From an uncultured Candidatus Saccharibacteria bacterium (GTDB lineage: Bacteria > Patescibacteriota > Saccharimonadia > Saccharimonadales > HK-STAS-PATE-42): DNA of 64,000 nucleotides. A model generated the notes under the pieces. It had not been told where the DNA came from. It saw only the letters and a program-made list of their open reading frames with translations, and did no database searches. Location: positions 1-64,000 of the forward strand of contig CALMQB010000002.1 in NCBI GenBank assembly GCA_937871805.1. The letters are read 5' to 3'. Position numbers and translations under genes: made by a program. Positions 32,648 to 39,211 of this stretch are shown one piece after another (positions within the stretch are counted from its first letter, which is position 1; every line of letters starts with the position of its first letter).

Positions 32648-33181
32648 ATGCAGAAATTATCTAGAAAACAGGTAAGTTACAGGCCGTTAGCAGGGGTTGA
32701 AGAATATTATGCACCCAGCGTTATAGCCCTAAGCCAAAGTGAAGGTGTGGTGCCGCTGGATGAAAAGAGCTATGGTTCCACGTCATGCGGTTGGGTAGCT
32801 GAGATTAACGACATGGTTGTAGGTCATTGTGGAATAACAGTTGTATATTCAAATGAAACAATTGAATTAGGTGCGTTAGTCACGAGCCCAATTGCAAGAG
32901 GTCGGGGTATTGCTCCGGACCTAATTAAAAAGGTGGTTGAGTCAGCAATCAAAGACTATAGCCCAACTTCAATTTTAGCATTTAGCAACCCAAGTAGTAG
33001 AACACTTTTTGAGAAAATGGGTGCGGTACAGATTGAAAACGGATTTGAGCTACCGGAAGAAGTTTGGAAACTTTGTTCTTCTTGTAGGTTTAATCCAAAC
33101 TTTTTTAAGTGTGGAGCAACTAATTATCTGGGCGAGCTTTGTTGCGGTAGGGTTTACAACCTAATTGACATTGATTGTTAA
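32648..33181 (+). CDS. Second GNAT N-acyltransferase with C-terminal Cys motif
   Basis: 177 aa. The core is WVAEINDMVVGHCGITVVYS, ELGALVTSPIARGRGIAPDL (motif A, R-G-R-G-I-A) and SILAFSNPSSRTLFEKMGAV. The tail LPEEVWKLCSSCRFNPNFFK, then CGATNYLGELCCGRVYNLI, again gives C-x2-C and CC. Related to the first GNAT of the cluster by both core and tail, but diverged. It starts 15 bases after the 87-aa gene, so it is probably in the same operon. Confidence 0.8.
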   Translation: MQKLSRKQVSYRPLAGVEEYYAPSVIALSQSEGVVPLDEKSYGSTSCGWVAEINDMVVGHCGITVVYSNETIELGALVTSPIARGRGIAPDLIKKVVESAIKDYSPTSILAFSNPSSRTLFEKMGAVQIENGFELPEEVWKLCSSCRFNPNFFKCGATNYLGELCCGRVYNLIDIDC

Positions 33182-33229
33182 TTTACATAGACATAACGCT
33201 AGTGTACAACTAAATTAGTATATATATTG

Positions 33230-33235
33230 TATAAT
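33230..33235 (+). promoter_or_regulatory. -10 box before the 119-aa gene
   Basis: A perfect TATAAT 14 bases before the ATG at 33250, indicating an internal promoter in the cluster. Confidence 0.5.
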
Positions 33236-33249
33236 AAGTTGGTAACAGT

Positions 33250-33609
33250 ATGAGTGAGTTAGTTAGAATAAATTCGGAACTTTTTAGTGTTTTTTCTTCA
33301 GAAAATATGCGTGCTCTCGAACCGGTCATTTTTTCAGAAAACAGGCCCTATATAGCTGCTACTCTATCAACTGATGGCGACCAATTGGCAATTAGGTCCG
33401 CCCCTATCTGTCGAGAGATGGCAAACCTAAGAGTTGGGCTTACGCTTTTTCCTCACAGAACTGAACCAATAGCCAGTATGTTCACTCTTTCAGAGAATGG
33501 TCGGGTTTCTTCCTATAGCTTTGATAGGGACCCTACTGGGGATGTATTTGGGGTACTGATGGACCTATATGCCAGGCATGCTAAACAGCTAATAGATAGC
33601 ATGCGATAA
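33250..33609 (+). CDS. Unknown 119-aa protein
   Basis: Not recognised. It is strand-rich (PYIAATLSTDGDQLAIRSAP, ANLRVGLTLFPHRTEP) with a C-terminal helix (GVLMDLYARHAKQLIDSM). The ending D-V-F-G-V-L-M-D-L-Y is weakly similar to the C-terminal helices of the 27688/28240 paralogs (ELYALMEDL), which may be coincidence. It has its own TATAAT and sits between the second GNAT and the methyltransferase. Confidence 0.6.
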   Translation: MSELVRINSELFSVFSSENMRALEPVIFSENRPYIAATLSTDGDQLAIRSAPICREMANLRVGLTLFPHRTEPIASMFTLSENGRVSSYSFDRDPTGDVFGVLMDLYARHAKQLIDSMR

Positions 33610-33639
33610 TTGAAAGTGAAATAATTAGAGTAAAATTTT

Positions 33640-34365
33640 ATGAGTACGTATAATGATTCAGAGCAATATTCTAAACTATATTCAAAGAATGTATTTAATG
33701 CTGAGAACAATCTACTAGGCAGGTTTATCAAAAAAGAAATCATAAAAAAAGCAAGAGGGATAACTATACTCGATCTTGGTTGCGGTGATGGTCAGCTGTT
33801 GGAACTGCTAGGCGAAGAATATTGTAAAAAAATGGGTATAAAATATATAGGGGTAGATCCGTCATCTGAATTAATCGGCAAAGCAAAGAAAATATATAGT
33901 AATTCTGATTATGCGCAATTTATAATTACAGATGCAATAAGTTTTTTTGATAAAAATAAATTAAAATTCGATTATATTATCTCAACTTTCGGTCCAATTT
34001 CATACATACCTAATAATAAAATAAATCTACTGTCTAGATCTATGAGCGACAGCTTGAGTAACCAGGGCAAGTTAGTCTTAATGCCATATTCAAAACGGAC
34101 TTTAAAAGGCATTCTTACTTTTGGAACGACTGCTACTGAAGAGGGTGTTGAAAAGACAAGTTTTAAGGCGGATCACTTTATAGGTGAATTTAAGCTAAAG
34201 ACTAAGCCATTTGACTATATGGGCACGATTTTGGCATATTTTGCAAGGAATATAATATCGATAAGTGTATACGAAAAAATAATTAATTATGCAGATAAAT
34301 TACTATCTAAAATTTTACCTGCAAGTTTTGCTCGGAACATAATACTCTATGGATCAAAAAATTAA
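33640..34365 (+). CDS. SAM-dependent methyltransferase (class I)
   Basis: 241 aa. SAM-binding motif I is ITILDLGCGDGQLLELLG, the acidic motif II KYIGVDPSSELIGKA, then AQFIITDAISFF and FDYIISTFGPISYIP. The N-terminus SEQYSKLYSKNVFNAENN resembles small-molecule or lipid methyltransferases. The substrate is unknown. Its last 17 bases overlap the start of the aminoacyl-tRNA deacylase gene, so the two are coupled. Confidence 0.85.
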   Translation: MSTYNDSEQYSKLYSKNVFNAENNLLGRFIKKEIIKKARGITILDLGCGDGQLLELLGEEYCKKMGIKYIGVDPSSELIGKAKKIYSNSDYAQFIITDAISFFDKNKLKFDYIISTFGPISYIPNNKINLLSRSMSDSLSNQGKLVLMPYSKRTLKGILTFGTTATEEGVEKTSFKADHFIGEFKLKTKPFDYMGTILAYFARNIISISVYEKIINYADKLLSKILPASFARNIILYGSKN

Positions 34366-34822
34366 TATTGAAAAATTTTTAGCAGACAATGGTGTAGATC
34401 ATACCGTTCACACGCATGATCCATTTTTAACAATGGAGGATGCAATGAGCTTTGATGACCGAATAGGGGCAGTTGGACTTAAGAACGTGCTTGTAGAAAC
34501 TGCAGGTGGGCTCTTGATTGCAATGGTTATGCCAGAAAAGCGGATTGATTTTAAAGCAATAAAAGCATTAGGATATACAAAGCCAAAACTATGGAAATTC
34601 CATGAAGGGGATAGTTTAGACTTGGGCCCACAAGGAAGCCTGTCAATATTCGATGCTGTAGTTAATCCAGGTGTGGGAGTGCTTGTTGATAAAGAAATAT
34701 TCAGTACAGAAAGAGTTGCAATGCATCCTAGGGATAATTCACAAACAGTTGAGTTTGCAACGTTAGACTTCAAAAGATTGGTAGAAGAATTAAGTAATAG
34801 TACTAGGATAGCTGCAATGTAA
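34349..34822 (+). CDS. YbaK/ProX-type aminoacyl-tRNA deacylase
   Basis: 157 aa, a free-standing editing domain of the INS/ProXp family. Hallmarks are FLADNGVDHTVHTHDPF, the conserved Lys in GLKNVLVETAGG (family: KNLFL), KLWKFHEGDSLDLGPQGSLS (family: L.....PGSVSPF), VVNPGVGVLVDKE and a final AMHPRDNSQTVEF (family: HPN.NT.T). Such proteins hydrolyse mischarged tRNA, for example Ala- or Cys-tRNA-Pro. Its location in a cluster with an arginyl-tRNA synthetase is notable. It overlaps the methyltransferase gene. Confidence 0.88.
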   Translation: MDQKINIEKFLADNGVDHTVHTHDPFLTMEDAMSFDDRIGAVGLKNVLVETAGGLLIAMVMPEKRIDFKAIKALGYTKPKLWKFHEGDSLDLGPQGSLSIFDAVVNPGVGVLVDKEIFSTERVAMHPRDNSQTVEFATLDFKRLVEELSNSTRIAAM

Positions 34823-35148
34823 TTCCTTACTACTTAGAAATTGCAAACTCAATAGGCACTCACGTTGAAATATATAAGATAATTCGCTGTGAGAGATAGA
34901 ATCATGAAAATATCTGGTGGAACTAGTGCTAAAAAATTGGCACTTATTAGAGTCTGAACTGAGACGATGGGAGGAGATCCTCCGTGTAGAGTGGAGCCTA
35001 TATAGGGATAAATAGATGCCTACTGTGAACTCCACCTGCCAACTCAGACTAAACTTCTATTGAATAAACTTTATACTCTATTATTAATATTGTCAATCTA
35101 GCCTCTTTCGACTGTCCTCTATTTATTTTTAAATCCTTTTGCCCTTTG
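34823..35148. other. 326-bp non-coding region with strong secondary structure
   Basis: No reading frame. Contains hairpin GTGCTAA-AAAA-TTGGCAC (34926-34943), the multibranched element 34951-35050, and a 14-bp near-match to the tmRNA 3' end at 34915-34928. The remaining A/T-rich flanks show only candidate promoter boxes. Confidence 0.6.
34926..35050. ncRNA. Candidate multibranched structured RNA, unknown family
   Basis: A closing stem AGTCTGA/TCAGACT (34951-34957 with 35044-35050) encloses hairpin GGAGG-AGAT-CCTCC (34970-34983) and stem GTGGAG/CTCCAC (34991-34996 with 35030-35035), whose interior holds CCTATATAGG. The strand is undecided: on the minus strand TTGACA plus TATAAA precede it and the 34926-34943 hairpin with six T would follow; on the plus strand A/T-rich -10-like sequence precedes it. 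Confidence 0.4.
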
Positions 35149-35871
35149 CTATCTGAGCTCTCCAAAGTTTCCAGGTTGGGAGTCTCTAACTTGATTGAAC
35201 AGGGATACTGCAACGTCTAAAGCGTCGCTCGCGTCAGCTGGAACATCATATCGCCCAAACGGTACAGATTTAATGACTCTTCCACCTGCGACTTCTTGGG
35301 TTAGCTCAAGAGGTGGGGTAAATGCTGCGAACTCTCCTGCGAGCAGTAGGCTTCCATCTTGCTCCGCTCTAAAGAACGGTACGTATGGCTCTGAGGTTTC
35401 TACCGCCCTTAGAGACTTCTCCTCAGCCTCAGTTGAGGCCATGAATTCTTTTGGCTTTGTTTGGGGCAGCCAAAGAGTGTCTATCAGGTACTGAGCGTCA
35501 CCATCATAGTCCACGCTGACGTCTGTAGTCAGGAACTCGTACCCTAAGGGCGTTTGGAATAACTCTGACTGAAAAAATCTCAGACTCGGCCTGGTAAAGG
35601 TTTTGCCTTCTCCTGTTCTTTGCTCTCCTTGCCCACAGATCAATAATAGAGTACGAGGATGAGGTGCTGGCCTGTCCTGGTCATCTAGGTCATAGCATGC
35701 CCAGCCAACCTTGGAGGGACTTAAATCTAGGGACTCCATTTGCTGGACCACATCAGCTCTTAATGTGCATAGAGTACCCATATAGTTGGCATAGGCTATA
35801 GCCGCATTATCCTTACTAAGTTTTTCAATCTCCTGATCGATTGTCTTTTTTTGAGCTCTTCTTTCTGCCAT
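35149..35871 (-). CDS. Unknown 240-aa protein, leaderless
   Basis: Not recognised. A helical N-terminus (KKTIDQEIEKLSKDNAAIAY) leads to a strand-rich domain (RTLLLICGQGEQ; TDVSVDYDGDAQYLIDTLWL; GRVIKSVPFGRYDVPAD). There is no signal peptide. TATAAT 8 bases before the ATG predicts a near-leaderless mRNA. Its codon use appears more G/C-rich than the adjacent membrane genes. It is the first gene after the structured RNA region of the island. Confidence 0.7.
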   Translation of the reverse strand: MAERRAQKKTIDQEIEKLSKDNAAIAYANYMGTLCTLRADVVQQMESLDLSPSKVGWACYDLDDQDRPAPHPRTLLLICGQGEQRTGEGKTFTRPSLRFFQSELFQTPLGYEFLTTDVSVDYDGDAQYLIDTLWLPQTKPKEFMASTEAEEKSLRAVETSEPYVPFFRAEQDGSLLLAGEFAAFTPPLELTQEVAGGRVIKSVPFGRYDVPADASDALDVAVSLFNQVRDSQPGNFGELR

Positions 35872-35879
35872 TGTATGCC

Positions 35880-35885
35880 ATTATA
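35880..35885 (-). promoter_or_regulatory. -10 box of the 240-aa gene
   Basis: A perfect TATAAT on the minus strand with 8 bases to the start codon. Confidence 0.5.
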
Positions 35886-36052
35886 TGCAGTATGGGTCCA
35901 GTTTGAAAGCTTAAGCAGGTAGCCATCAACTGGGCTTGTTGGATTCAAATTATAGCAGAACTGGCTGATATGGCTGGAATAGTTAAGGACTGCAAAAATA
36001 CCATATCAGTGTAGAGCATAAGGGACTTTGATGGAAACGGGTACAAAAATAA

Positions 36053-36496
36053 TTAAAGAAGGCCGTCTTTTGGCTGAAAATTATCTGTAAATTGCTCGGC
36101 CAAATCACCGACCTTCACCTTGCTATCTGACTCTTCTATTTCTTTGGCGTCATCTTCTTCGATGGTTATTGTCTCGAATTTCTTAACGTATTTCGGAGGC
36201 GAAAAATAATTTGTGAAACCTACGCCTACAAGTCCGCTTCCAGTACCGCCTACATTCACTTTTGCATACTTATATGTCTCCACTATGGAATATTTCTTCT
36301 CAACCGTTTGCACTCTCACATCTATTTTATGAGTCTTCAGGGTTCCAAGTAGCTCGTTAGTGTCTGGGTCCACTACAGAGTTCCCGCTACTGCCATATAT
36401 CCTAAAGGTAAAACCGTTTTTTACGCCATCCTCACTGCCCTTATTGATGACTAAAGAGCGCTCATTAATTATTTTTGCAACTTTCGCTATTATCAT
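36053..36496 (-). CDS. Small beta-rich protein paired with a membrane protein
   Basis: 147 aa. The start IIAKVAKIINERSLVINKGS, then DGVKNGFTFRIYG, SVVDPDTNELLGTLK and VETYKYAKV match a widespread but functionally undefined barrel pattern (an INKGSxDGVKxG strand followed by a DPDTxExLG loop) also seen in FlgT C-terminal-like domains. The tail is acidic. Its ATG overlaps the stop of the upstream 273-aa membrane gene by one base, so they are likely a functional pair. Confidence 0.7.
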   Translation of the reverse strand: MIIAKVAKIINERSLVINKGSEDGVKNGFTFRIYGSSGNSVVDPDTNELLGTLKTHKIDVRVQTVEKKYSIVETYKYAKVNVGGTGSGLVGVGFTNYFSPPKYVKKFETITIEEDDAKEIEESDSKVKVGDLAEQFTDNFQPKDGLL

Positions 36497-37317
36497 TATG
36501 ATTCACCTCCATCAATTTGCTCATATTCAGGTTTAACACTTTTGAGGACCGTTGCATCAGAGTCTGTAAGGATAAGGTAGTCCTGTAGAGAGTTTACCCT
36601 AATTCTACTGGCAAGGCTATTATCACTGACATCTTGAGAAACTATCTCAATATTGGGGAACTCCGACAAACCATTCGTCTCAAAAAGGAGCTGCTTTAGT
36701 CTGTGAGGCTTTTCTTTATCTGCCCTTTCCCGTTTCATTCTATTTGTCTCGTTGATGTAGAAAGTTGCGAGCAACAGAGTGACCACTGATATTGAGAATA
36801 TGTACAATATGGCCTGTACAGTAATCCAAAACTTTGAGATTTGTTCAACGTCAACCGTCATCATGCCAACAATAAGAAAGGGTATCAAAGTGAAAAAAAG
36901 TATGGGGATTAGGAGATAATATACGTTGCGGGGGCTAATAATTATTTCAGGTTTATACTGGTTACTCAGCTTTAAAACTTGAAGATATGCCTTCTCATTA
37001 TCTGACTCGGTGCCTCGAACGTAATTAATCTCAGATGCAATTTCTGCATTATGTTTTTTCTTCCAGGGATTTAAATTGAATTCGAAGTATATAGTATTTT
37101 TATAGGCTATTATAAAAACATAGGCCAGGATTCCTGCTATTACTGAAACAGGGGTAAAATATGCATCAAAAAGTATAATCGGGTTATTGCTAGTTCCGCT
37201 TGAGTTATTCGAGGGTAAGGTACCGATTAAAAGCTGGAGCACAGGGAGAAGCACCGCAAGGAGAGTAGTCAGTGTTTGGAATATATTTACACTAGAAGGT
37301 TCGTTTTTATCTGGCAT
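36496..37317 (-). CDS. Multi-pass membrane protein, unknown
   Basis: 273 aa with four predicted membrane segments: near 12-32 (QTLTTLLAVLLPVLQLLIG), 50-70 (AYFTPVSVIAGILAYVFIIA), 130-150 (LLIPILFFTLIPFLIVGMM) and 162-185 (ILYIFSISVVTLLLATFYI). A soluble C-terminal domain follows (FPNIEIVSQDVSDNSLASRI). It resembles small two-gene membrane systems in mobile regions but no family is recognised. The product of the overlapping downstream gene could be its soluble partner. Confidence 0.7.
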   Translation of the reverse strand: MPDKNEPSSVNIFQTLTTLLAVLLPVLQLLIGTLPSNNSSGTSNNPIILFDAYFTPVSVIAGILAYVFIIAYKNTIYFEFNLNPWKKKHNAEIASEINYVRGTESDNEKAYLQVLKLSNQYKPEIIISPRNVYYLLIPILFFTLIPFLIVGMMTVDVEQISKFWITVQAILYIFSISVVTLLLATFYINETNRMKRERADKEKPHRLKQLLFETNGLSEFPNIEIVSQDVSDNSLASRIRVNSLQDYLILTDSDATVLKSVKPEYEQIDGGES

Positions 37318-37525
37318 ATACTAATATAGTAAACTATATTTACGCTATAAAAAACCATAAGCTTTTAACAGCAATCTCTAAGTTTAGCGTCGCACAATGT
37401 TTGTTCTGCGACGTAACTTAACAGCGGTATTCTTATTTTATTCTTTTAAAATGTTGTCAAGGGCAATATTTTAAAAATATCCGACCACTGTTAGAAAGAT
37501 ATTAGAACATATTTTTAAAACCTAA

Positions 37526-37906
37526 CTATGCTTCAATAATCCAATCAATTTTGTTGGACTTCTCTCCCCATTTATTGCCTTCTATTTTTCCAGGAGCAAA
37601 GATAATCATTATTATCACTATAAAGCCAGCGAAAGGGGCTAGTGCAAACAGCCCAACCCACCCACTTAAATTTTGATCATGAAGTCTATAAGTTGTGCAA
37701 AGTGCTATCAATAGCCAGGAAAGAACTCCTCCAGTAGCAAGGATACTTGTGCCAATTGCTCCAGCCATACCCGAAGAGTCTTCAGTTAGTGCGCCAGTAG
37801 GTAATGCCATTATAATTGCCATGCTTATAATAATTCCAACCCCCGCCAATATATTCAGCAAGTACGATCTACGATTCAATCTTTTGTTTTTTGGTAATGG
37901 GTACAT
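37526..37906 (-). CDS. DUF805 membrane protein
   Basis: 126 aa. The DUF805 pattern is visible: KRLNRRSYLLNILAGVG at the start, CTTYRLHDQNLSGWVGLFAL in the middle (R-x-H-D-x-N-x-S-G-W) and FAPGKIEGNKWGEKS at the end. Three to four membrane helices. The function of the family is unknown; it is common beside mobile elements and phage-shock-like genes. Confidence 0.85.
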   Translation of the reverse strand: MYPLPKNKRLNRRSYLLNILAGVGIIISMAIIMALPTGALTEDSSGMAGAIGTSILATGGVLSWLLIALCTTYRLHDQNLSGWVGLFALAPFAGFIVIIMIIFAPGKIEGNKWGEKSNKIDWIIEA

Positions 37907-38256
37907 TTATGTGTCCTCCCTTTAATTATTGCTAATTAGGGGTATCCAGACAAAAAAAATAGACACCCAACCCTAGGTGTCTAAGCCAGCAGTAGAGATT
38001 GTGTCCCATTCTGCCTTCAAGTTGAGTGCCCAATTTTTGAACACAATAACTTGATAGGCAGAAACTGCTATCACTACAACTGACTTAGACATTCCTAATC
38101 TTACCAAAAAGGTACCGCTTAAACACACTAAGCTGTTAAACTTTCTAGAACTTGCTTACCCTCCGTACTTGGAACTCCCCTGCCCCCACCCCCCCTTCTT
38201 CCCTCTTCTTTTTCTCAATCGGTCCACGCGCAAAATATTTTGGTAATATTTAGTTT
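37907..38256. other. 350-bp non-coding region at the left side of the recombinase module
   Basis: It holds a clear minus-strand terminator (37952-37982) with no gene ahead of it and a G/C-rich stretch at 38167-38200 sharing CTGCCCCCAC with the tmRNA 3' end. No reading frame of note. Confidence 0.55.
37952..37982 (-). terminator. Intrinsic terminator, minus strand, orphan
   Basis: AGACACC and GGTGTCT (37961-37967 with 37976-37982) form a perfect 7-bp stem with an 8-base loop, followed on the minus strand by A and eight T. The minus-strand transcript it ends has no gene: the nearest upstream DNA (37983-38256) is non-coding. Confidence 0.65.
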
Positions 38257-38940
38257 ATGATTGAAGTTGATGATTGGGAGCCTGAAACCTATGATGAGAT
38301 TTATAGGGAGCTGGTTTATGAGCGTAACGATATTATTGACTGGCTTTATCGGTATGCTCTGATGGGTCGTAAGCGAGCTGAGATTAAGGAGGCTGAAAAA
38401 TTTAAACATGAAGTCTCCTTGAACCATCGTGAGCTTTTCAGAAAAAAGACATTAGGCTTGTTGAATAAACTTCACTTACATGATGCCACAGAGGCTGTCT
38501 ATGACTTTGAGTCTATAGAGTTGGGTGATTGGGCGGATTCTGAAACTAATCGTCTAGAGCTTGAGCTTAGAGCCTTGCAGAAGATACTCGGAAAACTTGA
38601 AATAAGGTACGGTCTTACTTATAGGGTAAAACTTGAATATATTTCTGAAGAAAGAACTTTATACTTAAATGGTAAGGCAATTCTGTCTCCTGGGGCTTCC
38701 TCTATTAAGCACCGACTTCTTACTACGCTCTATTCAGAGCCTGAGAAGGCCTGGAGTAACGATGATATTGAAGAGTACTTCATAAAGCACTTCGACTACA
38801 CTGCTGGAGAGTTAAAAGATACCCAGATTAGAAAGTCTGCGAATGATATTAATACTGAAGTAGCACTGAAATCAGGGGCTAAGGATTTATTAGACCCCTC
38901 TGGTTCAAGAGTTCGGATAAACCCTGCTTACATATACTGA
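38257..38940 (+). CDS. Recombinase-associated protein with C-terminal winged helix-like domain
   Basis: 227 aa. The N-terminal two thirds are charged and helical (a likely coiled coil, about 1-120). The last 90 residues (YISEERTLYLNGKAILSPGA, then LLTTLYSEPEKAWSNDDIEE and a final SGSRVRINPAYIY) follow the strand-helix-helix-wing order of OmpR/PhoB-type winged helices. It could regulate the element or assist recombination. It ends with TGA and precedes two further element genes. TAATAT lies about 10 bases before the start. Confidence 0.65.
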   Translation: MIEVDDWEPETYDEIYRELVYERNDIIDWLYRYALMGRKRAEIKEAEKFKHEVSLNHRELFRKKTLGLLNKLHLHDATEAVYDFESIELGDWADSETNRLELELRALQKILGKLEIRYGLTYRVKLEYISEERTLYLNGKAILSPGASSIKHRLLTTLYSEPEKAWSNDDIEEYFIKHFDYTAGELKDTQIRKSANDINTEVALKSGAKDLLDPSGSRVRINPAYIY

Positions 38941-38992
38941 TACTGATAAATTACGTAAATTTTCGTGCAGCCAGCCTTACTAAGCTGGAAGT

Positions 38993-39211
38993 ATGCGATC
39001 TAAAAGTAAATCTGACCCTAGTAATGCCAGAAGTGATTCTGTAGCTAGCGAGGCTAAGAATATTGAAACCCCGCCTAGAAGGCGAAAAAGACTCACACAA
39101 ATAGAGTTAATAGATATTGCTAGCTTTCTATATGACCGACATGAGTTTAGAATGAATAATCAAAAGGACAAACTTGATGGAAAAAAAGAACTTCGCAATA
39201 ACCATATGTAG
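38993..39211 (+). CDS. Small basic protein upstream of the serine recombinase
   Basis: 72 aa, strongly basic and Ser-rich at the start (MRSKSKSDPSNARSDS; PPRRRKRLTQ), then helix QIELIDIASFLYDRHEFRM. It might be a DNA-binding directionality factor, a role often filled by small basic proteins beside large serine recombinases, but this is inferred from position only. GGAAG lies just before the start. Its last 35 bases overlap the recombinase gene. Confidence 0.55.
   Translation: MRSKSKSDPSNARSDSVASEAKNIETPPRRRKRLTQIELIDIASFLYDRHEFRMNNQKDKLDGKKELRNNHM

Noticed and set aside
34408-34773. 121-aa ORF antisense to the aminoacyl-tRNA deacylase
   Set aside because: The opposite strand encodes a clear YbaK/ProX family protein; the antisense frame has no family features.
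38167-38200. C-rich run as an assembly junction or contamination edge
   Set aside because: The flanking sequence continues with normal features on both sides and the run shares a core with the tmRNA end, so an attachment-site origin is at least as likely; without reads it cannot be decided.
7893-38940. Possible UGA recoding (as glycine) known from some CPR groups
   Set aside because: TGA serves as a sensible stop for several genes (for example at 7893 and 38940), conserved genes such as uvrA and recG have no internal TGA, and only a CCA-anticodon tRNA-Trp is seen.
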